This document shows, in pieces, positions 25,024 through 33,772 of a stretch of 64,000 nucleotides of DNA. Numbering within the stretch: position 1 is the stretch's first letter; each line of letters begins with the position of its first letter. The notes beneath the pieces were generated by a model. That model ran no database searches. It worked only from the letters and a program-made list of their open reading frames with translations, and was not told where the DNA came from. A program made the translations under genes and the position numbers. Source of the DNA: Burkholderiales bacterium (lineage in GTDB: Bacteria > Pseudomonadota > Gammaproteobacteria > Burkholderiales > Casimicrobiaceae); contig JAICKU010000004.1 in assembly GCA_025927765.1 (NCBI GenBank), forward strand, positions 1-64,000. The letters run 5' to 3'.

Positions 25024-27464
25024 CAACGCGCATCGATGCGTGCGAGTCGCGCGGCGTTGAGCACGACGGCGAGCGACGATGCCGACATGCCGGCCGCGGC
25101 GACGAGCGGCGAGACGAAGCCGAACGCCGCGAGCGGGATCGCGATGGCGTTGTAGACGAGCGCCCAGCCCAAGTTCTCGCGCACGACGCGGAACGTGCGC
25201 CGCGCGGTGGCGAGCGCCTGCGCGATGCGCATCGCATCGCCACCCGGGATGACGATGTCGGCCGTCCATTGCGCGAGCGTCGCCGCGTCCCCGAACGCGA
25301 TCGAAACGTCGGCGCGGGCGAGGCCCGGTGCGTCGTTGACGCCGTCACCCACCATCGCCACGACGTCGCCGTGCGCCTGCAGCGCCGCGATGGCCGCCTG
25401 CTTGTCGGCAGGCGATGCGCCGCCGCACACGTCGGCGATGCCGACCTGCGACGCAACGTGCGCGGCGCTTGCCGGGTCGTCGCCGGACAGGATCGACACG
25501 CCGAGGCCGCGGCGCTTCAGTGCGGCGACGAGTGCGGCGGCATCGGACCGGATCCCGTCGCCGAAGCCGAGCGTCGCGACGATGCGCTGCGCGTCGCCGA
25601 GCGCGACGACCGTTTCACCCCCGGAAACCGGCTCGGGCGCGTCGGCAGCCGATGCCGCGAATGCGCGAACCCATGCGGGCTTGCCCAGGCGGTAGCGCGT
25701 GCCCTCGACCGTGCCTTCGACACCGCAGCCGGGCGTCGCCGCCACGTCATGTGCGGCGAGCGGCGTCGTTGCGTGATGCCGGGCGAGCGCGCGCGCGATC
25801 GGATGCGTCGAGCCCCGCTCGAGCGCACTCGCGATCGCAAGACAGCGCGCTTCGTCGGTCTGGTCGACGTCGATTCCGAGCAGGCGTGGTTCGCCGAGCG
25901 TCAGCGTGCCGGTCTTGTCGAACACGACGTGCGTCACGCGCGACAGCACTTCGAGCGCATCGGGACGCACGCAGAGCACGCGCATTCGCGCGAGCGCGCC
26001 GGCGGCGGACGCGAGCGCCGCCGGCGTGGCGAGCGACAGCGCGCATGGGCACGACACGACGAGCACGGCGATCGCCACAGGCAACGCACGCGATGGATCG
26101 ATGAACGACCACGCGAGCGCCGCGGCGGCGGCGACGACGAGCAGCGCCGCGACGAAGCGCGCGGCGACGCGATCGGCGAGGCGCGCAACCTGCGGACGCT
26201 CGGCCGACGCGCGCTCGGCCAGTCGTGCAACGCCGCGCAACGTCGTCGCCTCCCCTGCCGCCCTCACGCGGATCAGAAGGGGGCTTTCGCCGTTGATCGA
26301 GCCGGCGAGCACGCGATCGCCGGCCTGCTTCCGCCGCGGCGCGCTTTCGCCGGTCAGGATCGCTTCTTCGACACTCGACCGGCCCTCGACGACTTCGCCG
26401 TCGGCGGGGATCGTTGCGCCGGTCGCGACGCGAACGACATCACCGCGCGCGAGGCTTCGCGCAGGAATCGCTTCGACGGCGCTCGTCCGCGGATAGTCGA
26501 CCAGCCGCTCGGCGACGATTGGCGCATCGCGCGCGGTGGCCTCGAGCGCGTCACCCGCCTGCTCGCGCACGCGCAGTTCGAGCCAGCGCGCGCACAGCAC
26601 GAGCGCGACGAACATCGTGACCGAGTCGAAATAGACGTCGCCTTCGCCACGAAGCGTGGCCCGGGTGCTGGCGACGAAGCCGGCGCCGACGCCGAGCGCA
26701 ATGGGCACGTCCATCCCGAGCGTGCACCGGCGCAGCGTGCGCCACGCGCCTGCGAAGAACGGCGCGGCCGAATAGACCACGACCGGCAGCGTGAGCACGA
26801 AGCTCGCCCAGTTCATCAGCACACGATATTGGGCGTCGACGCCGTCGGCCGACAGGTACGCCGGCACCGCGAACATCATCACCTGCATCATGCCGAGCAG
26901 CGCGATCGCGGCGCGCCGCAACAGCGCGCGACTCTCGGCGCGCGCCATCGCTTCGCGACGCGCGGGATCGTACGGATGGGCGTGATAGCCGATCGCGGCG
27001 AACGCGCGCAGGATCCCTGCGACGTCGGTCGCGCGCGGATCGAAGCGCACGCGCGCGCGGCGCGTCGCGAGGTTCACCGCAACGTCGGCGATCCCGCGCT
27101 GGCGACCGAGCCAGGTTTCGATCAGCCACACGCAGGCGCCGCACCGCAGGCCTTCGATGAGGAGTGCGGTTTCGTGCGCATCGTTTGCCACCACGTCGAC
27201 GACCGGGTCGGCCGCTTCGGCCTCGAACGATGCGTCACGCTCCGCAACGACCGCAGAATCGGCCGGTGAGTCGGCGTCGCGGCGCTGGTAGAACGCGAGC
27301 AGGCCCGCCGCGCGAATCGTCTGCGCGACCGCGAGGCAACCCGCGCAGCAGAAGTCCGCGTCGGCGCCGTCGATGACGGCATGCCACGACGAACCGGGCG
27401 GATTGTCGCTGCCGCAATGGAAGCAGCGCGAGGCGGCGGGGACGGCGAGGGTCGGGCCTTGCAA
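25023..27464 (-). CDS. ccoI: cbb3-type copper-exporting P1B ATPase CcoI/FixI
   Basis: 813 residues. N-terminal cysteine-rich region (CFHCG, FCCAGC), one heavy-metal-associated domain (GLRCGACVWLIE), eight membrane helices with the copper site SCPCALS, phosphorylation motif DKTGTLT, THPIARAL, and GDGVNDAPGLA. Pumps copper across the membrane for oxidase assembly. Probably co-transcribed with ccoS; transcription could continue to ccoN, which also has its own FNR box. Confidence 0.95.
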   Translation of the reverse strand: MQGPTLAVPAASRCFHCGSDNPPGSSWHAVIDGADADFCCAGCLAVAQTIRAAGLLAFYQRRDADSPADSAVVAERDASFEAEAADPVVDVVANDAHETALLIEGLRCGACVWLIETWLGRQRGIADVAVNLATRRARVRFDPRATDVAGILRAFAAIGYHAHPYDPARREAMARAESRALLRRAAIALLGMMQVMMFAVPAYLSADGVDAQYRVLMNWASFVLTLPVVVYSAAPFFAGAWRTLRRCTLGMDVPIALGVGAGFVASTRATLRGEGDVYFDSVTMFVALVLCARWLELRVREQAGDALEATARDAPIVAERLVDYPRTSAVEAIPARSLARGDVVRVATGATIPADGEVVEGRSSVEEAILTGESAPRRKQAGDRVLAGSINGESPLLIRVRAAGEATTLRGVARLAERASAERPQVARLADRVAARFVAALLVVAAAAALAWSFIDPSRALPVAIAVLVVSCPCALSLATPAALASAAGALARMRVLCVRPDALEVLSRVTHVVFDKTGTLTLGEPRLLGIDVDQTDEARCLAIASALERGSTHPIARALARHHATTPLAAHDVAATPGCGVEGTVEGTRYRLGKPAWVRAFAASAADAPEPVSGGETVVALGDAQRIVATLGFGDGIRSDAAALVAALKRRGLGVSILSGDDPASAAHVASQVGIADVCGGASPADKQAAIAALQAHGDVVAMVGDGVNDAPGLARADVSIAFGDAATLAQWTADIVIPGGDAMRIAQALATARRTFRVVRENLGWALVYNAIAIPLAAFGFVSPLVAAAGMSASSLAVVLNAARLARIDAR

Positions 27465-27536
27465 GGCGTGGGGCGAGCGCGCGCTCGCAGGCGACGATGC
27501 GACGCATCATTGTGGGCAGAGCGAGGTCGGCCGTTC

Positions 27537-27550
27537 TTGATCTGCGACAA
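27537..27550 (+). promoter_or_regulatory. Weak FNR-like site upstream of universal stress gene
   Basis: TTGAT-CTGC-GACAA: left half perfect, right half two mismatches from ATCAA. It is 53 bases upstream of the universal stress protein start and inside the divergent ccoI/usp region. Fnr control of such genes is known in other bacteria; here the call is tentative. Confidence 0.4.
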
Positions 27551-27602
27551 TGCGACGTCGCTTTGGCCCACGCCAGAACGCCCGCTCCCGAAGGAGGTCT
27601 CG

Positions 27603-28031
27603 TTGAAAGTCCTGCTACCCGTCGACGGTTCGGAAAGTGCCGTGCGGGCGACGCGAAAGCTCGTCGACACGCTCGGCTGGTATCGCGAAACGCCCGCGAT
27701 CGAGCTCTGCACCGTCCATCTTCCGATTCCACGCGTGCCCAACATGGGCGCGTTCGTAAGCCACGAGATGGTGCAGAAGTACTACGCCGACGAGAGCGAC
27801 GCGATGCTGGCGCCGAGCCGTCGCGTGCTCGACGACGCGGGCGTCGCCTACGAGGCGGTCCGACTCGTGGGGCCGATCGCCGAGACCATCGTCGAGCACG
27901 CGACGAAGGTCGGTGCCGACATGATCTTCATGGGCACCCGCGGGATGACCGCACTCGCGAACGTCGCGCTCGGGTCGGTGACGACGCGCGTGCTGCACCT
28001 CGCGCACGTGCCCGTCCTGCTCGTTCATTGA
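27603..28031 (+). CDS. Universal stress protein (UspA family)
   Basis: 142 residues with start TTG 27603, set by AAGGAGG five bases upstream; no ATG fits. KVLLPVDGSESA opens the fold, and the nucleotide-binding signature GTRGMTALANVALGSVTTRV ends it. Probably ATP-binding. Position next to the cbb3 cluster and a possible FNR site suggests induction at low oxygen. Confidence 0.88.
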   Translation: MKVLLPVDGSESAVRATRKLVDTLGWYRETPAIELCTVHLPIPRVPNMGAFVSHEMVQKYYADESDAMLAPSRRVLDDAGVAYEAVRLVGPIAETIVEHATKVGADMIFMGTRGMTALANVALGSVTTRVLHLAHVPVLLVH

Positions 28032-28127
28032 CGCGCGGGCGAAGGGCAAACAGTCGCCGCTCGCCCATTGCAGGCGAGTCAAACGGCCGCGCGCCGGGAC
28101 GACGTGCGGCCGTGAAGCCGAAGGCGG

Positions 28128-28154
28128 CAAAAGTAGGGTCGGACCCTACTTTTG
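28128..28154. repeat. GTAGGGTC-N-GACCCTAC palindrome, copy 1
   Basis: Perfect 13-bp arms CAAAAGTAGGGTC / GACCCTACTTTTG around one G. It lies between the converging usp and CHRD genes and could act as a terminator. The core AGTAGGGTC-N-GACCCTACT recurs at 43406, so this is a dispersed element. Confidence 0.75.
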
Positions 28155-28158
28155 ACTG

Positions 28159-28593
28159 TTACGGCTTGAGCTGCGCGCGCACCTCGCCGCCCGGATGCGC
28201 GGCGCTGTGGATGTTGACGTACAGGTCGCCCGCCTTGAACGCCTTCATCTGATCCGGCGTCAGCTTCGCACCGGCCGGCGCCGAGAACTTGTCGCCGTCC
28301 TTGGTGAACGGCACGATCACCTTGCCGTTCGCGCCGGTTTTACCTTCGTGGATGTGCGCCGCCGTGGGCGTGAAGCCCTGCGCGGTGACGCTGCCGCTCA
28401 CACTGCCGTCGTCGTTGATGGTGATGGTGCCGCTGCCGGACGAACTGGCCTGCACCGGCGGCACCTCCTGTGCCGGCGTCAGTTCGACCTTCATCGTGTC
28501 GGCCACGGCCGCGCCGGCGGCCAGCGCGAGCGCCACTGCGAACGACGCGGCAACCGCCGCCCGAACCCCCTTGGAACCTGCAATCGCGTTCAT
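28159..28593 (-). CDS. Exported CHRD-domain protein
   Basis: 144 residues with a Sec signal peptide (AVAASFAVALALAAGAAVA) and a single CHRD domain: VELTPAQEVPPV, SGSGTITIND, AAHIHEGKTGANG and a C-terminal YVNIHSAAHPGGEVRAQL. CHRD domains are named after chordin; bacterial members are secreted proteins of unknown function. The start is ATG 28593. Confidence 0.87.
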   Translation of the reverse strand: MNAIAGSKGVRAAVAASFAVALALAAGAAVADTMKVELTPAQEVPPVQASSSGSGTITINDDGSVSGSVTAQGFTPTAAHIHEGKTGANGKVIVPFTKDGDKFSAPAGAKLTPDQMKAFKAGDLYVNIHSAAHPGGEVRAQLKP

Positions 28594-28756
28594 TTTCGAT
28601 CCTTTGCTTGGTTGTATTGCCCGGCCAAGTCGCGAAGCCGCCGGGGGGACCGCAAACCCGACCACGGCAAACAACGTCGGCGGCGCGCTTATTCCTTCGG
28701 TGATCGGGAACGCCGCGAGTTCCGGACGCTCCCGCGACGATTACAATCGCCGAGGC

Positions 28757-28843
28757 GCCCGGGTGGTGAAACAGGTAGACACAAGGGACTTAAAATCCCT
28801 CGGCTGCGAGGCCGTACCGGTTCGAGTCCGGTCCCGGGCACCA
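28757..28843 (+). tRNA. tRNA-Leu (anticodon UAA)
   Basis: 87 bases including encoded CCA. Acceptor stem GCCCGGG/CCCGGGC is perfect. The anticodon stem GGGA/TCCC closes the loop CTTAAAA, giving anticodon UAA. A long variable arm (class II tRNA) and a GGTTCGAGTCC T-arm follow. It reads UUA codons. Confidence 0.95.
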
Positions 28844-28905
28844 CTGCCAAATGTGCGAGAGCGGCCCCGGGGCGACGAGCGCGTGCCGCCGTGCGGGCGA
28901 GGCCC

Positions 28906-30450
28906 TCAACCGCAGGCCGGCGTCGTCAGCACCCGGTGCAATTCCCCTACGCTCGCCGGCTTGACGAGATGGTGGGCAAATCCCACCTCGCGCGACCGCA
29001 TGCGGTCCTCGACTTTGCCGTAGCCGGTGAGCGCGACGAGCACGACGTCCCGCAAGTGGGGGCGATTGCGAATCTCGCGCGCGAGCCCGTAGCCGTCCAT
29101 GCCGGGCAAACCGATATCGAGCACCGCCAGTTCGGGTTTGCATTCCTCGATCAGGCGGAGGGCCGAAGGTGCGTCGTATGCGGTCGCGACCTCGTGACCT
29201 GCGGAGCGCAGAAGCATCGCCAGGCTTTCCACCGCGTCCACGTTGTCGTCGACGAGCAGAACGCGCCGCGCAATCCTCGCCGTGGCCGGCGCCTCCGTTT
29301 CGCGGTTGCCGTCGTGCTCGCCCACCCGGCTCACCGGGAGGTAGAACAAGAAACAACTTCCGCAGCCGCGACCTGCGCTTCGCGCGCGCACCCGGCCGCC
29401 GTGCATCTCGACGATGCTGCGCACGAGCGTCAGCCCGATGCCGAGGCCGCCCTGGCGATGGTCGAGCGAGTCGTCGGCTTGCGTGAATAGGTCGAACACC
29501 GACGGCAGCATGTGCGGCGCGATGCCCACCCCGTCGTCGCTCACGCGAACGAAGACGCTTGCCCCGAACTGCCGCGCCGAGAGGCGCACGTGCCCGCCCT
29601 CGGGCGTGTATTTCGCAGCGTTGTTGAGCAAATTGCCAACCACCTGGGTCATCCGGGCAGCATCGGCGTCGACGATCAGCGGCTGGGACGGCTGCCGCAG
29701 CGTGAGCCGCTGCCGCTTCCGCTGCAGCAACGGCCCCGCAGTCTCGACCGCCTGCGTGATCGACGTGCGGAGGTCGAAGGCCGTGCGCCGCAACTGCACC
29801 TTGCCTTGCGTGATGCGGGAGACGTCGAGCAGGTCGTCGACGAGACGCGACAGAAGCGCGACCTGGCGGCCGACGATGTCTGCCGCGCGCGACAGGACCT
29901 GATCGTGTCGCCCGGCATGGCGGAAGATTTCGCTTGCATTGCGGATCGGCGCGAGCGGATTGCGCAATTCGTGCGCGAGCATGGCGAGGAAGACATCCTT
30001 GCGCCGGTCGGTTTCGTGCAGTTGCGCGAGCAGGCGGCGCAGCTCGTACTGTCGCGCACGCTCGCGCAGCGCAGTGCGGGCTGCGGTGGCGAACGTGCCG
30101 ATGCGCACCGGCCGCTCGAGCAGGATGACGTTGCCGAGCGTCTCCATCACGTGAATTGCCGCCGCCGAGTCGGGCCCGCCGCGTGTGACGGCGATGATCG
30201 GAAGATCGGACCATTGCGGCTGATCGCGGAGGTACGCCGCGAGCCGCGCGGCGCGCCCTCCGGCAAGCGTTTCCTCCGTGATGACGAGCGCCCCCGCGCC
30301 GTTCGAGATCTCCTTGCACACGCCCTCGACGTCGCCGCACGCGTAGGTGGAAATGCCGGCCTTGCCCAGGATGCGGCTCGTGTTGAGGGCGTCGCGAAGC
30401 GTGGGAGCGAGGACCAGGACGCGGCGCTCCACGTCCGCTTCGGCACTCAT
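28906..30450 (-). CDS. Hybrid histidine kinase with pseudo-receiver N-terminus
   Basis: 514 residues. Residues 1-125 look like a receiver that has lost its phospho-acceptor Asp (ALVITEETLAGG where LLLD is expected). A HisKA domain follows (AMLAHELRNPLAPIRNA), then a HATPase_c domain (VSDDGVGIAPHM, GGLGIGLTLVRSIVEMHGG) and an intact C-terminal receiver (LAVLDIGLPGMDGYGLA). No membrane segments, so cytoplasmic. Its ATG overlaps the stop of the KaiC-like gene by 4 bases, so the two probably work together. Confidence 0.9.
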   Translation of the reverse strand: MSAEADVERRVLVLAPTLRDALNTSRILGKAGISTYACGDVEGVCKEISNGAGALVITEETLAGGRAARLAAYLRDQPQWSDLPIIAVTRGGPDSAAAIHVMETLGNVILLERPVRIGTFATAARTALRERARQYELRRLLAQLHETDRRKDVFLAMLAHELRNPLAPIRNASEIFRHAGRHDQVLSRAADIVGRQVALLSRLVDDLLDVSRITQGKVQLRRTAFDLRTSITQAVETAGPLLQRKRQRLTLRQPSQPLIVDADAARMTQVVGNLLNNAAKYTPEGGHVRLSARQFGASVFVRVSDDGVGIAPHMLPSVFDLFTQADDSLDHRQGGLGIGLTLVRSIVEMHGGRVRARSAGRGCGSCFLFYLPVSRVGEHDGNRETEAPATARIARRVLLVDDNVDAVESLAMLLRSAGHEVATAYDAPSALRLIEECKPELAVLDIGLPGMDGYGLAREIRNRPHLRDVVLVALTGYGKVEDRMRSREVGFAHHLVKPASVGELHRVLTTPACG

Positions 30451-31946
30451 CGCATCTCATTCGGCGCGAGCAGCGGCAGCTCTTCGCCGGTATAGGTCGG
30501 CACGCCGGTGAGCACGCCGCGGAATTGCGTGAGCGGCTCGCCGATCCGGATGCCTTCGGGGCTGAACCGGAATTCCCGGATGGTGCGCTCGTGCCGTCCG
30601 CCGCGGCGCTTCAGCACCGAGATCGCCTGGCGGACCTCGCCGAACGCCTCGAAGTAGCGAAGCAGGATCACCGAATCGGCGAGATAGCTTGCATCGACCG
30701 GCGAGGCCATCTGGCCGATCATGCCGCTTTGCGCCATGACGAGAAGGCTCGTGACGCCGCGCTGGCCGAGATAGGAGAGGAGTTCGTGCAGTTGCAGCGT
30801 GAGAAAGCGCTCGTCGGGGATGGCGTTCAGGTAGCCGTTCAGGCTGTCGATGACGACGAGGCGCGCCTGCTGCTGCTCGACCTCGTCGCGTACGAGCTGG
30901 ACGAGTTCGCCGACCGACAGCTCACCCGGGTCGACCTGGCGCAATCCGATCCGACCCTCGTCGACCAGATCGTCGATCGCCATCCCGAGTCCACGGGCGC
31001 GCTCACGCAGCGTGCGATCGCTCTCGTCGAACAGGAACATCGACGCGCGTTCGCCGTGACGGGCGAGCTGCAAGGCGTAGTGGATCGCGAACGTCGATTT
31101 CCCCGCGCCGGCCGGCCCGACGATCAGCGCGCTGGTGCCTCGGTCGAGACCACCGCCCATCAGCGCGTCGAGCTCGGGCAACCCGCTCGTCACGACGCTC
31201 GGCACATAGCGCACCGAATGCTCGGCGGCAACGAGGCGCGGGAAGACGCGAAGTCCGCCGCTGACGATCAGGAAGTCGTGGTACCCGGGCCGGAAGGCGC
31301 GTCCGCGCATCTTCATCACCTGCAGCCGCCGCTGCATCACGCCGTAATCGGGCGTGCGAAGCTCCAGGCAGATGACGCCGTGCACGATGCTTTGGACCTG
31401 GATGTCGTGCTCGTTCGCGGAGCGGTCGTCGAGCAGCAGGACCGTGCAGCGGCGCCCGACGAAGAACTGCTTGAGCGCGAGGATCTGGCGCCGATAACGC
31501 AACGGGTTCTGCGCGAGCAGCCGAAGCTCCGACAGCGAGTCGATGACGATCCGCGAAGGTCGAAGCTCCTCGACGTCGCGCAGGACGCGGTCCGTCACCT
31601 CCGACAGCTCCACCTCGGACGGGTAGAACATCGTGTTCTCCGCGTCGGAGGACAGGCTCGCCTCGGCAGTCGCGAGCTCGGTGAGGTGGATGCCCGCAAG
31701 GTCCCAGCCGTGCGAATGCGCCACGGCGCGCAGTTCGTTGCTCGTTTCCGAGAGCGTGACGTACAGCCCGGATTCGCCGCGCGCGCGGCCGTCGAGCAGG
31801 AATTGCAGCGCAAGCGTGGTCTTGCCGGCACCCGGGTCACCTTCGATGAGATAGACCCGGTCGGCGGGAAGACCGCCGAGCAGCACGTTGTCGAGGCCGG
31901 GGATGCCGAGCGTAACCAGGCCGGGCGAAGCGGATCGTTCGCTCAT
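30447..31946 (-). CDS. KaiC-like double-domain ATPase
   Basis: 499 residues with two tandem RecA/KaiC domains, each with Walker A (GDPGAGKTT near residue 40, GPAGAGKST near residue 280) and Walker B (RIVIDSLSE, LVVIDSLNGY). By eye, the clock phosphosite Ser-Thr of cyanobacterial KaiC aligns with Ser-Tyr in VDASYLAD. No kaiA or kaiB is present. Such proteins in non-cyanobacteria are linked to stress or signalling. Co-translated with the hybrid kinase. Confidence 0.9.
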   Translation of the reverse strand: MSERSASPGLVTLGIPGLDNVLLGGLPADRVYLIEGDPGAGKTTLALQFLLDGRARGESGLYVTLSETSNELRAVAHSHGWDLAGIHLTELATAEASLSSDAENTMFYPSEVELSEVTDRVLRDVEELRPSRIVIDSLSELRLLAQNPLRYRRQILALKQFFVGRRCTVLLLDDRSANEHDIQVQSIVHGVICLELRTPDYGVMQRRLQVMKMRGRAFRPGYHDFLIVSGGLRVFPRLVAAEHSVRYVPSVVTSGLPELDALMGGGLDRGTSALIVGPAGAGKSTFAIHYALQLARHGERASMFLFDESDRTLRERARGLGMAIDDLVDEGRIGLRQVDPGELSVGELVQLVRDEVEQQQARLVVIDSLNGYLNAIPDERFLTLQLHELLSYLGQRGVTSLLVMAQSGMIGQMASPVDASYLADSVILLRYFEAFGEVRQAISVLKRRGGRHERTIREFRFSPEGIRIGEPLTQFRGVLTGVPTYTGEELPLLAPNEMR

Positions 31947-32139
31947 GTGGATTCGGGGCGCCGAGGACGCAGCGATTCTCGCAACCGGGACCGCCCGGCG
32001 GCATCAGCGCTCCACCGAAGTTGACGTAGGAAGAGCGCGGTTCCGGCAGCAGAAGCGGGGGGAGCGGCATCATGCCGCCCCCCGAAACGCGAGGTCGCGC
32101 CATTCGTTGCCGGACGAAGACGCCCGGCAACAACGCAGT

Positions 32140-32526
32140 CTAGTCGACGCGGACCTCGATCTTTCGCGGCGTGAACTCGGCGCGCTTGGGGATGTGTACC
32201 GTGAGCACCCCGTCCTTGAGCGTCGCCTCGATCCGGTCGGTATCGAGTTCGCCGCTCAGGTTGAAGCTGCGCCGGTACCGCGTCGCGCGCACGTCGGCGT
32301 ACACCGCCTCGATGCCCTGGGGCATGTCGATGACGATGTCCCCTTCGAGCAACAGGCCGTTGCGGTCCGCCTGCACGTTGAGCCGATCCTTCGACACACC
32401 CGGCATTTCGGCCTGCACCGTAATGCCGTCACCGGTTTCGAAAATGTCGACGAGGGGCGCCAATGCGGCCGCCTCGCCCGCGTTCACCGCAGCCGTGGTG
32501 GGTTCGCGCTTTGCGACTTCTGCCAT
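32140..32526 (-). CDS. Hsp20/alpha-crystallin family small heat-shock protein
   Basis: 128 residues with one alpha-crystallin domain: PLVDIFETGDGITVQAEMPG at the start, RRSFNLSGELDTDRIEATLKD, and GVLTVHIPKR near the end. ATP-independent holdase for unfolded proteins. The start is ATG 32526 behind GGAGG. It follows a second, diverged Hsp20 gene by 20 bases, so both likely share the upstream promoter. Confidence 0.92.
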   Translation of the reverse strand: MAEVAKREPTTAAVNAGEAAALAPLVDIFETGDGITVQAEMPGVSKDRLNVQADRNGLLLEGDIVIDMPQGIEAVYADVRATRYRRSFNLSGELDTDRIEATLKDGVLTVHIPKRAEFTPRKIEVRVD

Positions 32527-32546
32527 GTTCGCCTCCGTTCGTGAAT

Positions 32547-32993
32547 TCATTGCACCGAAATTTGCCGCGGGCGCGCCGCTTCACGGCGCTGCACCGTCAC
32601 GTGCAGTACGCCGTCGCGGTATTTGGCCGCGACCTTGTCGACGTCCACGTCGTCGGGCAACGTGATCACGCGGCGGAACTCACCTTCGAACCGCTCCTTC
32701 CTGTAGTAATCAGCCGTGTCGTCGCTCGCGATGCCGCGGCGGCCGGACAGGACCAGCAGGTTTTGCTGGACGGTCACGTCGATGCTCTTCGGGTCGAGTC
32801 CTGCCGCGAACACGTACACGTCGACGCGGTCGGCGGTGAAACCCACATTGACCGGCGGGAAGGCACCGCGCCCTGGCGAGCGGATGCCCGTCGAGGGTGC
32901 CCAGCGCTCCAGGATCTGGTCGAGCTCGCTCTCGAGCTGCCGGAGTCCGTTCACTGCACCGCCGTCGAAACTACCGTAGAAACTGCCGTACAT
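32547..32993 (-). CDS. Hsp20 family small heat-shock protein
   Basis: 148 residues: Hsp20 domain with FPPVNVGFTADRVDVYVFAA, FEGEFRRVITLPDDVD and YRDGVLHVTVQRRE. It differs clearly from its neighbour, which suggests mixed oligomers or separate clients. First gene of a two-gene operon behind a probable sigma-32 promoter; GGAGG precedes the start. Confidence 0.92.
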   Translation of the reverse strand: MYGSFYGSFDGGAVNGLRQLESELDQILERWAPSTGIRSPGRGAFPPVNVGFTADRVDVYVFAAGLDPKSIDVTVQQNLLVLSGRRGIASDDTADYYRKERFEGEFRRVITLPDDVDVDKVAAKYRDGVLHVTVQRREAARPRQISVQ

Positions 32994-33348
32994 GCGACAC
33001 CTCCTTCAGCGGGTTGGGTGACCGAGAAGTAGGTTTGGTGTCGGAAATTTCAAGTCCCCGTTGCGCGGCGAGGCGTCGCCCCTCGAGCCCGGCGCAGCAG
33101 CGGCGCGACCGTCAGGACCCGTTCGCCGACGTCGAACGACCTGGCGAGGTGGGTCCGGCAGTCGACGAGCCGATCACCGTGAGCGCCTGTTGCCCCTGGT
33201 GGTCGCGCTTGTCCTACACCCGCTTCGGACGAGCGCCGCTACTTTGTCGCTGCTGTCCGCGCCACCATGACAACGGCAAGGAGCAACGGAGTTCGACGAG
33301 TGGATCGAGATCCGGGGACGATGTTGCGGGAAATTGCGGTGCTGGCGT
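32994..33348. other. Intergenic stretch upstream of the hsp20 pair
   Basis: About 355 bases without a convincing gene. The first 60 hold the ribosome site and a heat-shock-type promoter for the hsp20 operon. I see nothing recognisable in the remainder, where open frames are short and lack family features. Confidence 0.6.
33026..33054 (-). promoter_or_regulatory. Probable sigma-32 (RpoH) promoter for hsp20 operon
   Basis: Reading on the minus strand: a perfect heat-shock -35 CTTGAAA (33054-33048), 14-base spacer, then CCTACTTC (33033-33026), a partial match to the -10 CCCCATNT. It ends 32 bases before the hsp20 start codon. The -35 match and gene type support it; the -10 is imperfect. Confidence 0.6.
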
Positions 33349-33675
33349 TCAGCTCGCCGCGCGTCCGCGAAACAGCGCCGCGAAACCGCACGCGGCGGCA
33401 TAGGCGAACGCCGTCCAGTACCAGTGGGCGAGGAACATCGAGCCCAGCGCCGCCAGATCGAACGTCATGGCCGCCGTCGGCGGAATTTCCATCGGTGCCG
33501 TGGCACGCCATCGCGAGCCGGCGGGGACCGTCCAGAAATTGACCGCGAGCGGCCACCAGACGAGCGCCGCGATCACGTACTGCATGAAGTCCAGGCCGCC
33601 CACGATCGCGACGTAGAGCGCGACGGCGAGCGCACCCTTGCGTACGATCCACTGCGTCGTACGATCCATCCACAT
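33349..33675 (-). CDS. Hypothetical membrane protein, three to four helices
   Basis: 108 residues with hydrophobic stretches GALAVALYVAIVGGLDFM, YVIAALVWWPLAVNFW and HWYWTAFAYAAACGFAALF. I do not recognise a family. ATG 33675 or, with better spacing to GGGAG, ATG 33669 could be the start. It stands alone between the phasin-like and hsp20 genes. Confidence 0.55.
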   Translation of the reverse strand: MWMDRTTQWIVRKGALAVALYVAIVGGLDFMQYVIAALVWWPLAVNFWTVPAGSRWRATAPMEIPPTAAMTFDLAALGSMFLAHWYWTAFAYAAACGFAALFRGRAAS

Positions 33676-33772
33676 ATCTCCCTCGAAACCGCGCCCGCCT
33701 CCCAAGCGGGCACGTGCCGCAATCGTACTCCTGCGCTTCGTTAGTCGCCCGTACGATTTGTAACGATCGAAT

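Noticed and set aside
28906-31946. Complete circadian clock (kaiABC)
   Set aside because: No kaiA or kaiB in the window; KaiC-like proteins alone are widespread in non-clock roles.
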